This document shows positions 49,982 through 62,100 of a DNA stretch of 64,000 nucleotides, piece by piece. Made by a program: the position numbers and the translations under genes. The stretch comes from Adiantum capillus-veneris (taxonomy: Eukaryota > Streptophyta > Polypodiopsida > Polypodiales > Pteridaceae): contig CM043958.1 of the NCBI GenBank assembly GCA_014529385.2, positions 121,052,817-121,116,816 of the forward strand. The letters are read 5' to 3'. Position 1 is the stretch's first letter, and every line of letters starts with the position of its first letter. The notes below the pieces were generated by a model. It saw nothing but the letters and a program-made list of their open reading frames with translations, searched no databases and had not been told where the DNA came from.

Positions 49982-51322
49982 ATGGCCAACTCTACTTCAC
50001 AAAGGTGGCCAAAGGATGAGGTCACAGCACTTGCATGCCACAACACTAGAGGTGTAGATGATGAGTGGGTGCCACAAGAGTTCACCAAAGGTGCTTGGGT
50101 ATACATGCAACCATTTGCTATTGGCCCTCATCATGTGCGGAATCGTGCAAAATTGGATCTTCATTGGAAAGGAAAGCTCCTTGGCTTCAAGAACCACAAA
50201 GACAAGGGGACCGTAGCCATTGTGCAACATGTTTTCTCAATGTCAACCATGCATTTGCAACAACCACCTCGATTTCCAACACATTGTAAGTACATGTTTT
50301 GAGAATACAAAGCTAGGTGTGAAATCACAGTGTAATGTTATTATGGATTCATACTTAAGATTTGTCATGCATTTATAGTCATATTTACATCCACGTTGGT
50401 GGAGGAGAAGCCACTATATAGTCTCTCCGGCACATTCAATGCTATACATGCGGATATTGGAGCAATAATGTTCCCACATCTTTGCCCAACCAAACTGGTT
50501 CAAGAAGGATTTTCTTCTATTCTCACTCCTATATTGTCCCTACTTCTACACAAGCGTTTGGAACGCTTGAACCCATCAAAGTAACTTCCTTATTAAGTAT
50601 GGAGTGGCCGGTGCCAGATTTGTGGTCGGTAGCATCTTTCAAGCAAAAGATGATAATGGATGTCCAAAACTCTTTGAAATACTCTAAAGCTTCTAGGTCT
50701 GTGGGCTTGAGTTGGTGTTTGCCTATTCATTGTTTTGTGCACATTTTTAAAGAGTTTGGATTTGTGGAGACTACCACAATGCTTGTATGTAAAGATGCGC
50801 ATTACGAGGAATTAGGAAGGCTTTTAGAAGAGGACTGGGGTTTTGTGGAGGGCATGCACAACGGGGACCGGTACCGTTGTAAGGTTGGAGCTTCAGGTAT
50901 TGGAATGCGCTAAGTTGAAATCCCGCACCTCCTTGTACATACGATTACACTATGATCATTGGATGTGCAAGCTTGGAGTGTGGACTCCCTTACAGAGTGT
51001 AGACGACGCTATTGCAAGCTTTGACATTGCAGTGAAGATGCCCAACGATGCTTTGGAGGCAGTCCAAGTGAACAAGCATTGGACTCTCAGTAATGTTCGA
51101 GAACATTTGGTTATTATGGGTTTTGAGGCCCTTCAACAAGCACAATTTCGTTTACAAGGTCACAAGGTGAGAATCCTTCCACCACATTTTCAATACATCA
51201 TGGTTTGTCGATCATTGGATACTTATTGTAATGAATGTCCGCAGATTAGGAAGAGAATGGAAGACAAATTGAAGGTCGAGGAGGACTGGGGGATGGATGG
51301 AACTATGCTATTGATCTTATAA
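49982..51322 (+). pseudogene. protein A of TIR element 3 (BAH-like)
   Basis: The ATG at 49982 (MANSTSQRWPKDEVTALACH) begins exon 1, which contains KGAWVYMQPFAIGPHHV and LHWKGKLLGFKNHKDKG...AIVQHVF and ends at GTAAGTAC (about 50286). Exon 2 from about 50395 carries LSGTFNAIHADIGAIMFPHL, a one-base frameshift near 50500, then MEWPVPDLWSVASF and TTTMLVCKDAHYEELGRLLE. A second frameshift lies near 50880. The C-terminal segment has KHWTLSNVREHLVIMGFEAL and RLQGHKV; a final intron (about 51171-51243) leads to IRKRMEDKLKVEEDW. This is the most divergent of the three A copies, yet it keeps the same exon layout. Confidence 0.55.
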
Positions 51323-51568
51323 CTTTGTAACTCTTGCAATTTTCAAACTGATCCCCGCTATAATCAACATGATTTGCTTCGGCAAATCTTGCCTTTGAAT
51401 ATAATTTTTTGCATTGGGATGAGAAATCATTTTTTGGTGAAAGTGCCTTTTTTTTTAATGTCTTAAAAAAAGGGTCCATTATAAAAGGGGGGCCACCTAA
51501 CTCATTCACTATTTTCACTTTTGCAACTCTTGAGCTCCTCCACTCTCTGTCTACACCCCAGGCTAGAC

Positions 51569-53144
51569 ATGGATGCTTCCACAGCCTCTGCATCTACAGC
51601 CACATCCACCCCTTCGTCACGCTTCATCCTCTTTCTCGAGGACACCAAATACAAAGGGAAGTTGGACCTCCACACCTTTTTTACTCGTCTCCCTGACCTT
51701 GATGCCACAGTTGCCTTTCACATGGATGCATTTGCCGAGATTTTTGCGTTCATGGAGGAGCACATCATAAAATATTCTGTATCTATCCCCCCACATGTAG
51801 GGATCTGGGTGCCTTGCGATCTTTTGCGCTATATACACAAAGGTGATCGCCCATTCTCCAAGCGGTTGCAACGATTCCAAGAAATTGCAACCGAGGCGGG
51901 CCATTACTTGGACGAGCAAGCCCCAGGGGTGTCAGCGCTCAAGAGGCGCAAGTTGGGGGTGGAGTATCTTTCTCGGCTTGCAAAATTTATCTTCTTGGTG
52001 AGCGAGGAACCTGATTTGGAGGAGCTTCGCTTACCACACCTTCAGGTTGGGTCCTTTATCAAGGACACCAAGGAGCAGCAGGTTATCCCCATGAACCTTG
52101 ACGGAAGGAAAGGCACACCGGCTCGAGTACCCTAGGGGTCTTGAGGAACTGGTTGAGAAATCCATAGTTGCGGCTGGTCCTAGTGACACTCCAGTGCCAC
52201 TACCACTGACGGATGTGGCTATCCCAGAGGTAGAAATCAGCCGCTTCTCCTCAGTGTTAGTGGATGGGGAGGAGTATGTGTTCCTGCATGATTTGGAGAA
52301 AGCATTTGGCCTACGCATGGATGAATGCTTGAGCGTGCTATGCAACAGCACCAAATGTCCCTTAGATAATACGTCAGATGCCCTAGAAAGCAAGCTCTTG
52401 CCAGATGGGGACTCTGTTGCTGACACTATTGCAGTTGTATGTGCGGAGGTCCTCGTAGCAGATCAGTTGCACGTGGCTGATGAAGAATTCCAAGCCACGT
52501 AAGCCAAGGTTGAGGCTGCTAGGATGCCTATGCCATTATGCAACCTCCCATATGATGATCCAAAGGTCATATCTGTGGTGCATGGGAGCATTGACTTGGA
52601 TGCAAAGGGCAACAGGGAGGAGGACGACAAGGAGCAGGAGTTAAACTGTATCCTAAATTTCATGTTACTATTTTATCCTTCATTGTCCTTTTTCTCAACC
52701 TTCATCGGTTTATGACAGGATGTTGTGGAGGTTGATGATTTTGCTGCAAGGACGGGTGGCAAGCGGACGGGCTTTGGACCTCAAGCTTCCCTTGCACATT
52801 ACCTAGGACAACTCTCCCCTGGCGATGTGGCCATTATCCATAATGAATTTACTCCCCAAGCCCATTTTATGACTTGGTCATTAAAAGCTTTGAGCAAGTT
52901 TTTGTGTTTGAGCACCATTGCTCAAACTGCGCATCAAGTGTTCCTAGTGCGTAGATCCCTTGTATGCAGAGCGTTTGGCACTGGCTTTCGTGGTAAAGTG
53001 CTTGCCCAGATAGGGATACATGCTTCCATTGGCTCAACTGACCCAAAGGCCATAGCGCACTCCCTCTTGACTGGGGAGTTGCCTTACGCACAAAATAGGC
53101 ACCAAGAAATGGTCAAAAAAATTATGAACTCCTCAGATACATGA
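51569..53144 (+). pseudogene. protein C of TIR element 3 (unknown function)
   Basis: The ATG at 51569 (MDASTASASTATSTPSSRF) begins a Ser/Thr/Ala-rich N terminus. A long globular region (PHVGIWVPCDLLRYIHKGDR) is not evident in the other copies. Near 52100 the frame shifts, then GEEYVFLHDLEKAFGLRMDE matches the conserved C-family block. After a TAA at about 52501 and an intron ending TTTATGACAG (about 52720), the C-terminal domain reads GFGPQASLAHYLGQL and WSLKALSKFLCLST, matching FKTLSRFLGG of element 1. It ends at 53144. Function unknown; conservation in three divergent copies suggests it matters for the element. Confidence 0.55.
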
Positions 53145-53270
53145 TGTAAAATCACCGTTTTGGAAGTAATAAAAAATATTTGAAATTGTCCTCTATCTTG
53201 CAAATTCTTTTGAATGTGATTTGTCAATCTTGAAAATTGTTTCAATTGGTGATATGAAAATTGTTTTGAT

Positions 53271-54099
53271 AAGTGACTTTGTAATTTCAAGTTCTGTATG
53301 TAGTTTTAGTCAATTTCAGTAAATTTAGGTGTTTTATGTTCCCTAGGGGGTAGATAAGCCTACCAAGGGCCAAAAAAAGACTGGCCACAAGGGCGCGCAA
53401 ATGGCCCATCCATCAGTTTTGGATGGGCCATTTGCGCGCCCTTGTGGCCAGGCTTTATTTTGCCCCTTTTAGGCTTATCTACCCCCTAGGATACTTACAA
53501 AGCACAAATTTATTGAAATGAATTGGTTTTGCATCATTAATTTAGATGCACCCTTTCTATGGCAATTCCAGCATATGTTCACACTCAAGAACACTAGAAA
53601 AGGTGAAATCAATTATGAAATGAAGTTTCCAGCACACTATCACCTGCTTTAGCTCTACCTAGTACACCCCTGCACCAAAAAGTCCAATTACATTGGACAT
53701 TTGAAAAATCCAAATTAATGTTTCATAGATACTTGGTTTCACAATATGTTATTTTTTTTGATATCCTATAGGGAATTTTCAAAGCTTGAAATGGCCAAAA
53801 AAGGATGTCCACAAGGATCCATGTAAAATAAGTTTGCAAAACCAATAGGTTTTAGTAAAGTTGTGCTTTTTAAGTACCCTTGGGGGTAGATAAGCCTACA
53901 AGGGGCAAAAAAAAGCCTGGCCACAAGGGCGCGCAAATGGCCCATCCAAAACTGATGGAAGGACCATTTGCGCGCCCTTGTGGCTAGGCTTTTTTTTGCC
54001 CCTTATAGGCTTATCTACCCCCAAGGGTAATTAAAAAGCACAAATTTACTGAAATTGATTGAAATTACATACAAAACTTGAAATTACAAAGTCATTTCA
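53271..54099. repeat. 830-bp foldback: outer inverted repeat with two inner hairpins
   Basis: Arms at 53271-53532 and 53835-54099 are inverted copies of each other around a ~300-bp spacer. Each arm itself contains a near-perfect palindrome: 53342-53490 (149 bp) and 53875-54029 (155 bp). Both palindromes begin with a GGGGGTAGATAAGCCTA-type arm and contain CACAAGGGCGCGCAAATGG. The structure lies between the convergent 3' ends of gene C and the H3 gene. Confidence 0.9.
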
Positions 54100-54226
54100 T
54101 TACAAAGATAGTAGACACAGTAGACACAACTGTTGATCATATTGTCATTGGAAAGTTCAATCATTACAAAGATAAGGGTGTCCAATACAAAAAGAGGGGT
54201 AACTTCCGCTAATGCTCGAAGTCTCG

Positions 54227-55104
54227 TCACAGTCGACGTGCAAGCTGCATATCTTTTGGTTGTATTGTCACTCGCTTTGCATGTATGGCGCATAGGTTGG
54301 TATCTTCGAACACCGAAATGATGTGGGCCTCTGCAGCTTCTTGAATAGCCTCTAGCGCTATTGCTTGCATTCTATACTGATTTCCATAGCTTTGAAGTAC
54401 CTCCTTCACAGTGCGAGCAAAGGGGGCGTGTCGAATCAAAAGCTCCGTCGTCTTCTGGTAGTGGCGGATTTCTGCAAATGCCCTTGCTATTTTTCGGCGC
54501 CGCTGCGGTTGTCTTGGGGGCACTTGCACATTTCCTAGCGGGCGGCGTTTAGGCTCCTTGAAAAACTTAGACTTGCACCTATTTACATGCTTAGGGGCTG
54601 GTTCTGCAGCCTCTTATGATTCTTCCTCTTCCCTTGGCTGCCGATCTTGTTGTGTGGGGAGAGCTCCCTGGCCTCAGGCAATGTCTTCCCCCCAACGGCC
54701 ACCCCGTGTGTGCGAGGTGTTTTTTCTCGCAGCCATGGTGGCTCACTCTCTGATTCAGTGTCTGTATGGACCACCCGAGTCCTGGATGGTCCTGCTTGTG
54801 ATTGGTGGCGCGACGGCTGCTCCCTATCAGACTCTGTTGTTTGCTGGCCCTCTTCCTCTCTCCAACGATGGGCACGTTGCTTCATTCTCATTCTAGGTGT
54901 TATATCTTGAGGAGGTGGAGATTCAACAGTCCTTGATGACTCTCGTGCCCTACCACCATGCCCACTACCAGATGAGTTCCTAGAATGGCCAGGCGTTTGT
55001 GGCCGTTTTCTTGTGCCTTTAAGCCATGACGGCTTCTCACATCCTTGGAGGGTGTTTTTGTTGGCAGGCGGATGCTCTTTCGCGGTTTGTTTGGTGCACG
55101 CCAT
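54227..55104 (-). pseudogene. histone H3 variant with very long N-terminal tail (TIR element 3)
   Basis: The ATG at 55104 gives MACTKQTAKEHPPANKN: the H3 tail start with Arg2 replaced by Cys and K4-Q5-T6-A7 kept. About 160 extra residues rich in Arg, Ser, Pro and Glu follow, where canonical H3 has some 40 residues before the fold. A one-base frameshift near 54590-54650 precedes [20 protein letters not shown]. The fold is close to canonical: [50 protein letters not shown] and [14 protein letters not shown] at 54227-54229 falls where canonical H3 continues by a few residues. Unlike the H3 of elements 1 and 2, it keeps the C-A-I-H-A-K-R core and is not fused to Ulp1. In cells, H3 pairs with H4 in nucleosomes. 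Confidence 0.9.
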
Positions 55105-55243
55105 TTCGTTGGTAAGAGCTCACGTGTTCTTAAGAAATGAGCGGTTTATGAGAGCATGCAATATTTATAAGGGCCCATTTAAAAAGGGCCCTGTTCACAC
55201 TAATTTTTTTTAAAAAAGTATTATTTTTTAAATAAACATGTCG

Positions 55244-58197
55244 CTAAGAGTTGGACCCTGCATTCGCGTTTAGTGACTCGCGCAGTATCCACTTTGATCC
55301 TTGTCGCACTCTGCATCGCCGCCATGCAGCATGCTTGGTGGGACCTTGCGACATTTGCCACTTGTTGCTATGCTCTTGACGACTCCATTTCCGCACTTCA
55401 ATAGCAATCTTGGATTGTCGCACACACTCCATTGTGAGCTTACGAGCAAATGTTGTGCGAAAAAACCAATTGAACATCTCCTCCAAATAATTGGATTGCA
55501 CCATTCCACCACCATGTCGAGTATTTTTGAAGTACACTCCTCTTTCTCGATAATGGGACTTCTCCATGCCTTGAGTGCTAAAAATTTCAAGCGATCCATA
55601 CTTGTGTATAAAAAATGCACCATGCGTAAACAAGATATGCTGTTCACATGAGTAAACGATCCACATTATTAAATAAAAACAATCCCTTGTAATGAATACA
55701 CCATGTAAAATGACTTACCATGTAATGTGTGATGTTATTTTCACCCCAAGAAAGGGTGAAGACCTTGGTAAAATCCGCCAAGGCTTCTTGAAATGATTGG
55801 CGTTGTTCTTCTGTTGTGCTGTTAAGGCCCATAAGCTTGACCATTTTATCAAAATGTGCCCAAACTTGCTTGCGCTTGTTTGCAAGCTCGCCATTTGAAT
55901 CATTGTCGGTAGTAGCTTTGCATAACTCCTTCCAAAGCTCCCAAAGGTTACCTGCCTGCTGGTTGGAGCTGTTTTGAGCATCATATCGACTTGGCTTTCC
56001 TTGGGAAACTTTCTTCAAAAAGTGTCTAGCTTTTTGTCCACTCATTGACACTTGTTGAGCAATTTCATGGGCCTCCCCTGTGTTCTTTGCAGCAATGATA
56101 GACACATTTCCACTGTGACAGCCAATGGAATTCAAGAGTACCTCCACTCTTTCGATCGCTTCATGGGACTTTTCCAACAGTTTCATTGTGAAAGCATAGT
56201 CAATGTGGAGCTTCAATAGCCTATCAAAAATGCGCATGAATGCGTGTAATGTACAAAAATGTACATTTGATAGAGGAAATCGAAAGATTAGATTCCAAGC
56301 GTGGTCTTTTTGATCACGGTCTGGGGCATTGAGCATGGGACATCTCAGAATAGATGCTTCCCATTCTCTACCTTCATCTCCGACATCATGACAATCTAAC
56401 CATTGTTCTCCATGTCCTTGCTATGGAAGCATGGATCCAGCCTTTGCAGTGCTCTTATGTGATTTTTTTCCATTAGGTTTGTACCCTCGAGTGCAAAATG
56501 GACAAGGCATGAGAGAAGAAGCCCCTTGTTTGCAGCCAAGCAAACACTTTATGGTCTTCAAATCCCCACCTAAGTGCCACTCCACATCATAACTACCAAA
56601 ACCCTCAATCTCCAACTTCTGACCTGCAATTTGGGAGTGTATTACTTCTGTGATCCATGGAGTTATCTCAAAAATCCATGAAAGTACTCCATTGGTCTCC
56701 TTGGGCACCTCAATAGCACCCAACCACCAAATGTCTTTCTCTGATTGCACACTAAAAGATGAGGTGGGAGATGGCTCGGCTAAATCCCTTCGCTTGGTTT
56801 GCAGAAGGGCCTCATTCATTAGAGTGACACTTAGCCTCTCTAACCTTCGGCCTTTCACTATTTGACACTATTCGAGTTTCAGCACAAAAGAGACTTTTGT
56901 GCCAAGCACTACAAAATAAATAGTGCTAAGACCTTAAACTTCAGAGTCTATGATAAAAATAATACCAAAGAAAAAAGTAAAGTGTGTCACCTTCTTCAGG
57001 TAACTCGTAAAATCTAAACATGGCTTCTTGAAGCCTTCTACGATCCACGAAAATATTGTTCCACATTGTGTAAGGAAAGCCCTTCTCCGAAGGTCTTATG
57101 GATTGTTTCTTACCTTTTCCCCTTGTCTTTGTTGCGCACGAAGCATAAAGGGAAGTTGGCATTGTGTCCTCAATGTGTAGGTATGTCCCAATGCGGGAGA
57201 ACACATCTTCGTTTGTGGCCTTCTTTTCGAGCTTGACCTTGTGAGGAACGGGAAATAGGTTTTCCACAATGCCATGTTCTTTGAGGGCATCCTTTAGGAG
57301 TTGGAAAATAGCCTGATATGCTTTGGTGCTGATTCCAGTCTCATCACAAGCTTGTTGAACCTCATCATCACTAACCACATTTCTTAATTTACGCATAAGG
57401 TCCTTGGTGACTGCATCCTTAATGTGCTTACCTCCAGGTGATTGTAAGATAGAAATCATGTCCTAGGTATTGAGACAACTAGTGAGAAGATTGATTCGAT
57501 CATCTTGGCTTGTTCCACCGCATGCCTCCTAGATGAAGTTTCTAGCAACAAATAAACATAAATGTTAGAAAATAGTGTGAAGTAAGAATGCATCATGCAA
57601 GTAAAGACCAAATAACCTTGTGGCTGTAACTCGTCGCTTGCGTGCTCCTCCTGAATGTGCAAGAGTTTCAATGGATGAATACGTGCGTTTGCGTTCCCTT
57701 GCACCAAGGGGTGTTTCTTTCAAGTATGTGATGGTGTTGGTAAGCTTCTGGATGTGGGACTCCTTTTCTTGCATTTGTTGTTCAAGAGTTTTAACTACTC
57801 TCTCCGAAGAGGCAACACTCTCTTGTAATGCCGTCGTCTTGAGGTGAAGAGCTTGACATTCGTGCATCCACATATGCAAAGAAGCACATGCACCCATACA
57901 CAACCGCTTGCAATAGCCTAACAAACCTGCTTCTCCCCTCCCAAGAAATTGAAGAAATGTGGAAAGGCTATTAAATGGTGGATGGAAGCGGCTAATAGGA
58001 TCGTAAGGGTACAAATGGCTATCCACCCAAATGTCAACATTGGTCTCACAAGCGGTGCGACGTTCCTGTGATGACCTTTGATCACCTTCACTAGTGGTCT
58101 TCGGTGCAAATACCGTGGGTAAGCGAATATGTATGCTTTTGGTGTGCGGAGTACGTGGTGGTGGAAGCAAACCATTTGTGATGTCCGTGAGCACCAT
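55244..58197 (-). pseudogene. protein D of TIR element 3 (candidate transposase)
   Basis: The ATG at 58197 (MVLTDITNGLLPPPRTPHTK) begins an N terminus with VDIWVDSHLYPYDPISRFHP and GEAGLLGYCKRL, then a coiled coil (VVKTLEQQMQEKESHIQKL). The second exon region (57459-56941) has GISTKAYQAIFQLLKDAL. The core reads VKGRRLERLSVTLMNEALL, with a stop where element 1 has acidic D-E, then WHLGGDLKTIKCLLGC and CPFCTRG. VHFCTLHAFMRIFDRLLKLH and FSTQGMEKSHYRERGVYF follow. It has the same block order as in the other two copies, with introns near 57540-57610 and 55690-55720. If D is a transposase, GD-L-K and QGMEK would be expected to hold catalytic acids. Family assignment is tentative. Confidence 0.6.
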
Positions 58198-58816
58198 GGA
58201 AGCTGTTGCATGAGGAAGAAAATGATGAAAAGATAGAGGGGGAAGGGTAGAGAGGTTGAGGAAGATGGGAGGAGAGAAGGAGGGAGGTGGGGAAGGGAGA
58301 GATTGGGGAGGAGGAGGAAGGTAGGGGCAGGAAAGGAGAGGAGAGGGAGAGAGAGAGAGGAGAGAGGAGGGAGGAGGGAGGAGGAGGAGAGAACAAAATG
58401 TTTATTACTTTTTGGGGGAAAAGAGTTTTGAAAAAATGGACTTTCTAAGCTTGTGGGTTAAAAAATGGGTCAAAAAATGATTTTTGGATATGTATATATG
58501 TTGGGAGGGAGTTTTAAGTTAGAAACAAGTAAAAATGATTTTTTTAAAAAAAAAGTCAAATTTTGTCTCTTTGTGACCCACGTTTTTGCTGATGTGGACA
58601 CACCCATATGCTTCCATCACTTTTAAAAAAGCTAGAGAGAGAAAGTAACCCTTTAGGTCCACATCCTACATTTGTCTAAAAAAAAGTCTAGAAAAGCCTA
58701 CTCAAAACTACCTTCTTCAATGCCCTTGCCCCCTAAACCCCACACAACATTAGCCTTAATCCCTAAAAATTAGGATTCCTTACAAGGCCCATGCAAGGTT
58801 CATATTTCTCCTCATG
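58198..58816. other. 3' terminal region of TIR element 3
   Basis: Upstream region of gene D: a purine-rich G/A tract (58200-58400), then AT-rich sequence, ending in the right inverted repeat at 58797-58816. No ORF supported. Confidence 0.5.
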
Positions 58817-59149
58817 GACTAAAGACACTTCGGAAAAAACGGTGAAAAAAAAAGGGGGGGGGGTGTTTATATTAGCGGAATAAGTATAATGAGAAGAGGC
58901 AGCTACATTAATCATGACATCGCGAGGTATGATGGGAAGCGTGCGAGCATAATGATTATGCCACATGGCACGACGAGGAAAGAAGCGCCCCAACGGGTTG
59001 CCCTAGCAACAATGGTATGTCGCGGCACAACGCGAGGAGGCGGACCAGAATACTCTGCACTGGTCGTATCGCGTTATGACTTGCTCTCCCATTTTCCCTT
59101 TGTTTGGATGTTGTGCTCTCTCGTCTATCTTCGCTTTTGAATTTCCGTT

Positions 59150-62100
59150 ATGGACCCCTTCAATGTTGAAGCAGAGGAGGAAGTGCCTTGCTCTGAGGAT
59201 GCCCCCCAAGACAAACTATCTCATTTTCTATACCGCATTGGGCTTCAGCAGCGCGAGACAGAGATCAGGACGATGTTCAATCCAAATTTTTCTTTGCACG
59301 AGTGGATTGTCTCCGCGCAACATTACCTATCAGGTTTTGAGCAGACCTACCAGCAGCAAACGTCTGGTGGCATTGTCGAGATACAAGGAGTTCATTTTGT
59401 TCACATGAAGGATGTAATGGAATTGGCCTATTTAACTTGAGAGTAGCGGAAATTAATGAAAGTACTTTTGAGAAATGACTTTGTGAGCATAGCGGGTGAG
59501 CATAGTTGAAGATAGCAACATAATCATAGCAATTAGTTAACTTGGCATGAACAATACTTTTGCAAGAGAGAGAATTTAGAGAACATGACAACAATTGAGG
59601 ACCGGATTTATGTGGAGCCGGTCCCCCCTCCAACAGGCATTTGTATTATGATTTCTCCCATTAAGAGAGACTTGTTACAATACAATCTTTTTGTTCCTTG
59701 TGACCTAGGTGATGCAATGAAGATGGAAAGCTTCATGCGTCACCAACATAACATAAACTTGAAGAAAGCTTTAACTATCCCAAGCCTCAGTCCCAAGACC
59801 TCAAACACCTTCGAAGGTGGAGAGAGCTAGCAGGGAATGAGGGTAGGGAAGAGGAAGAAGAAACATTTCGTAGGAGAAAGAATTAGTTCCTCACTTATCA
59901 TAACTCTTGTTGCTAGCATACATAATAGCATAGTAATGAAGAAGAAGGAGATGGAAAGCTTAAGCATTGAAGCATGGCTCTTGGTTGGATTTGCACTCCA
60001 TATCCAAGAGTGTTGGTGTAGGCTCTCAACCTCTACTTGCTTGGAGAAGGAGAGGGAGCTCTTGCACTTTGCATAGCACACAATGAGAGTGTTTGTGAGT
60101 GTGTGTGGGTGAGTATACCCCCTAAGCAACCCCCCTCCTTGCTAGGTCGACCCCCTCTTCTAGCTCATCATTGAAGCTCATTGGCTCATGCCAAGACTAG
60201 CCAATCACAAGCTTGAGTCATTTCTAGCAATAGGTGTAGTCTTGGGACAAGTGTCCCCCTTTCCCCTTTGAGAGAGAGGACTTGATAAATGCAAAAACAA
60301 TTAGATAATTGTTGTAAATTATCATTGGACCCTTTTTAATCCTAGCCAATAGGGTTCAAGCACCTCATGGAGGTAACATGGGTAGGGGCTTGACATGTGT
60401 CCCTATTGCCTCTTTAAGCTTGGGATCTCCTTGAGAGAGTGTGTGTGTGTTCTCTCTCTAGCCCCTAAGAAAAGGGCTCGCCCCCCTCTTTGTAGAGATC
60501 TTTTTGACCTTTGGTGCTCAAGCACCTTAGTCATCAAGCATGACTAAGCACTTGTACTAGGGGTGTTCCCACAAGCATCTCAAGCAAGCATGTCAAAGCA
60601 CCTCAAGCACCTTAATCATGTAGCAAGTCAAGTACCTCAAGCACCTTAATCATGCACCTCAAGCACGAAAAGCACCTTGAGCTTGGGCCGGGTTCCCACC
60701 TCAAGCTCAGACCTAGCTTACCTAAGGTCAAAGGACTTTTACACACATTATTGGAGGTCTTCAATGAAGCTAACCCTAAGGTCTTATGCTCCATTGGTTA
60801 GCCTTGCTCTTTGATAGACCATCTCTCATTTGGCCCCTTTACCATTGGCCCCGTGTTGAGATAGATCTATAAGCACATATCTATATTTTAACACTTGTTC
60901 CCGTTCATTTTCCCACATTAAGCGATCAATTTAATATGAGAAAATCATTTGGGTTGGTTAGATATTAGATTTTATGACAAAGGATATCAATTCGGACTCC
61001 TCCAAGAAACACATATTTTCTAGGAGTTGCCTTAAGCTGCCAGTGCACTTGCGGATAACAGACTACAAGTGTACACTTCATAACCGCAAGTGTTGAGTGG
61101 CTGAACATTATGCAGGTTTTATTTTATATTTGTATTTAATTTTGGATGAGCATGTTGATGCTGTAGAGGCCTTGCTAGAGGATCAAACTGGAGAGGGTCA
61201 AGAGCCCAAGTCTCGGGGAAGCCTTGCCTTGCAGGTTTCAGAGGGAGTGCATCTTCCGGAGGGTGCTTTGCCTACTAGTGTTCTACCTACCATACCTATT
61301 GGTGATTTGCAGTATGTCTTGCTTAACGACATTATGGAGATTTTTGACCTTCGAGAGGACTATTGCCTTGCCATTGTGGCACAAAATCTCGAAGAGGATG
61401 ATGTTATCATTGACCCTGAGCATCACAAGTATTCTGTTATAGATGCCCATGTAAATGACGATGAGTTCGTTGACCCTGCAAGTGCACTTGTGATGATTTA
61501 CAATGATGTTTCTAGGTATGAGCGCACGCTTCCAACAGAAAAGGATTTCATGGAAGTGCAAAAAAAGCTAGGGATTGAAGAAATGTGTAAGGCAAGCACT
61601 TCTTCATCATCTTTGGCCTCAACCTCCAATGCACCCACTGGAGGTCAGGGCGGCATCAACCTATGGAATGAGGACTTACTTGAGGAAGATGAAAACCATA
61701 AGGTAATATTTTTTTATTTGCCTTACGTTTTTTATTTATACTTATCTCATTTCATAACTTTAATTTGTTACAGTTGGTGGTCTATGATGATACCTTCATT
61801 CCTCGCCCTCGTGGACGAGGCATGGGAGATTTAGGGAAGAATTCCTCTCTCGGCCAATACTTAAAGAATCTTAAGTATCTGAGTTTTTTGGTCTTCCATT
61901 CATCCTTCTCCAATGACAACGCGGAGCTACCCTTGATGACGTTGAAGACACTTTCAAGATATTTAGGAGGGGCCGTCATCAGGTGGAACGCAAATAAAAT
62001 AATGCTTTTAGAAAAAAAGGCCGCATTGTATATGTTTGGCCAAGGGCCAGGAATGTATGGTTTGCGTAGTCGCTATTTTTTTACCCAAGCAGCATATGGT

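Larger units (their letters stand above)
49201..58816. mobile_element. TIR element 3, nested in TIR element 2
   Basis: The left end CATTAGGAAAAATATGAACC (49201-49220) and the reverse complement of 58797-58816, CATGAGGAGAAATATGAACC, match at 18 of 20 positions. Beyond this the ends stay loosely similar (GGGATTAAGG at both). The element lies 62 bp upstream of the H3 start of element 2 and separates its genes B and C. Flanks (GAGTG left, GACTA right) show no target duplication. Genes: A (+), C (+), a histone H3 (-) and D (-), about 9.6 kb. Confidence 0.8.
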
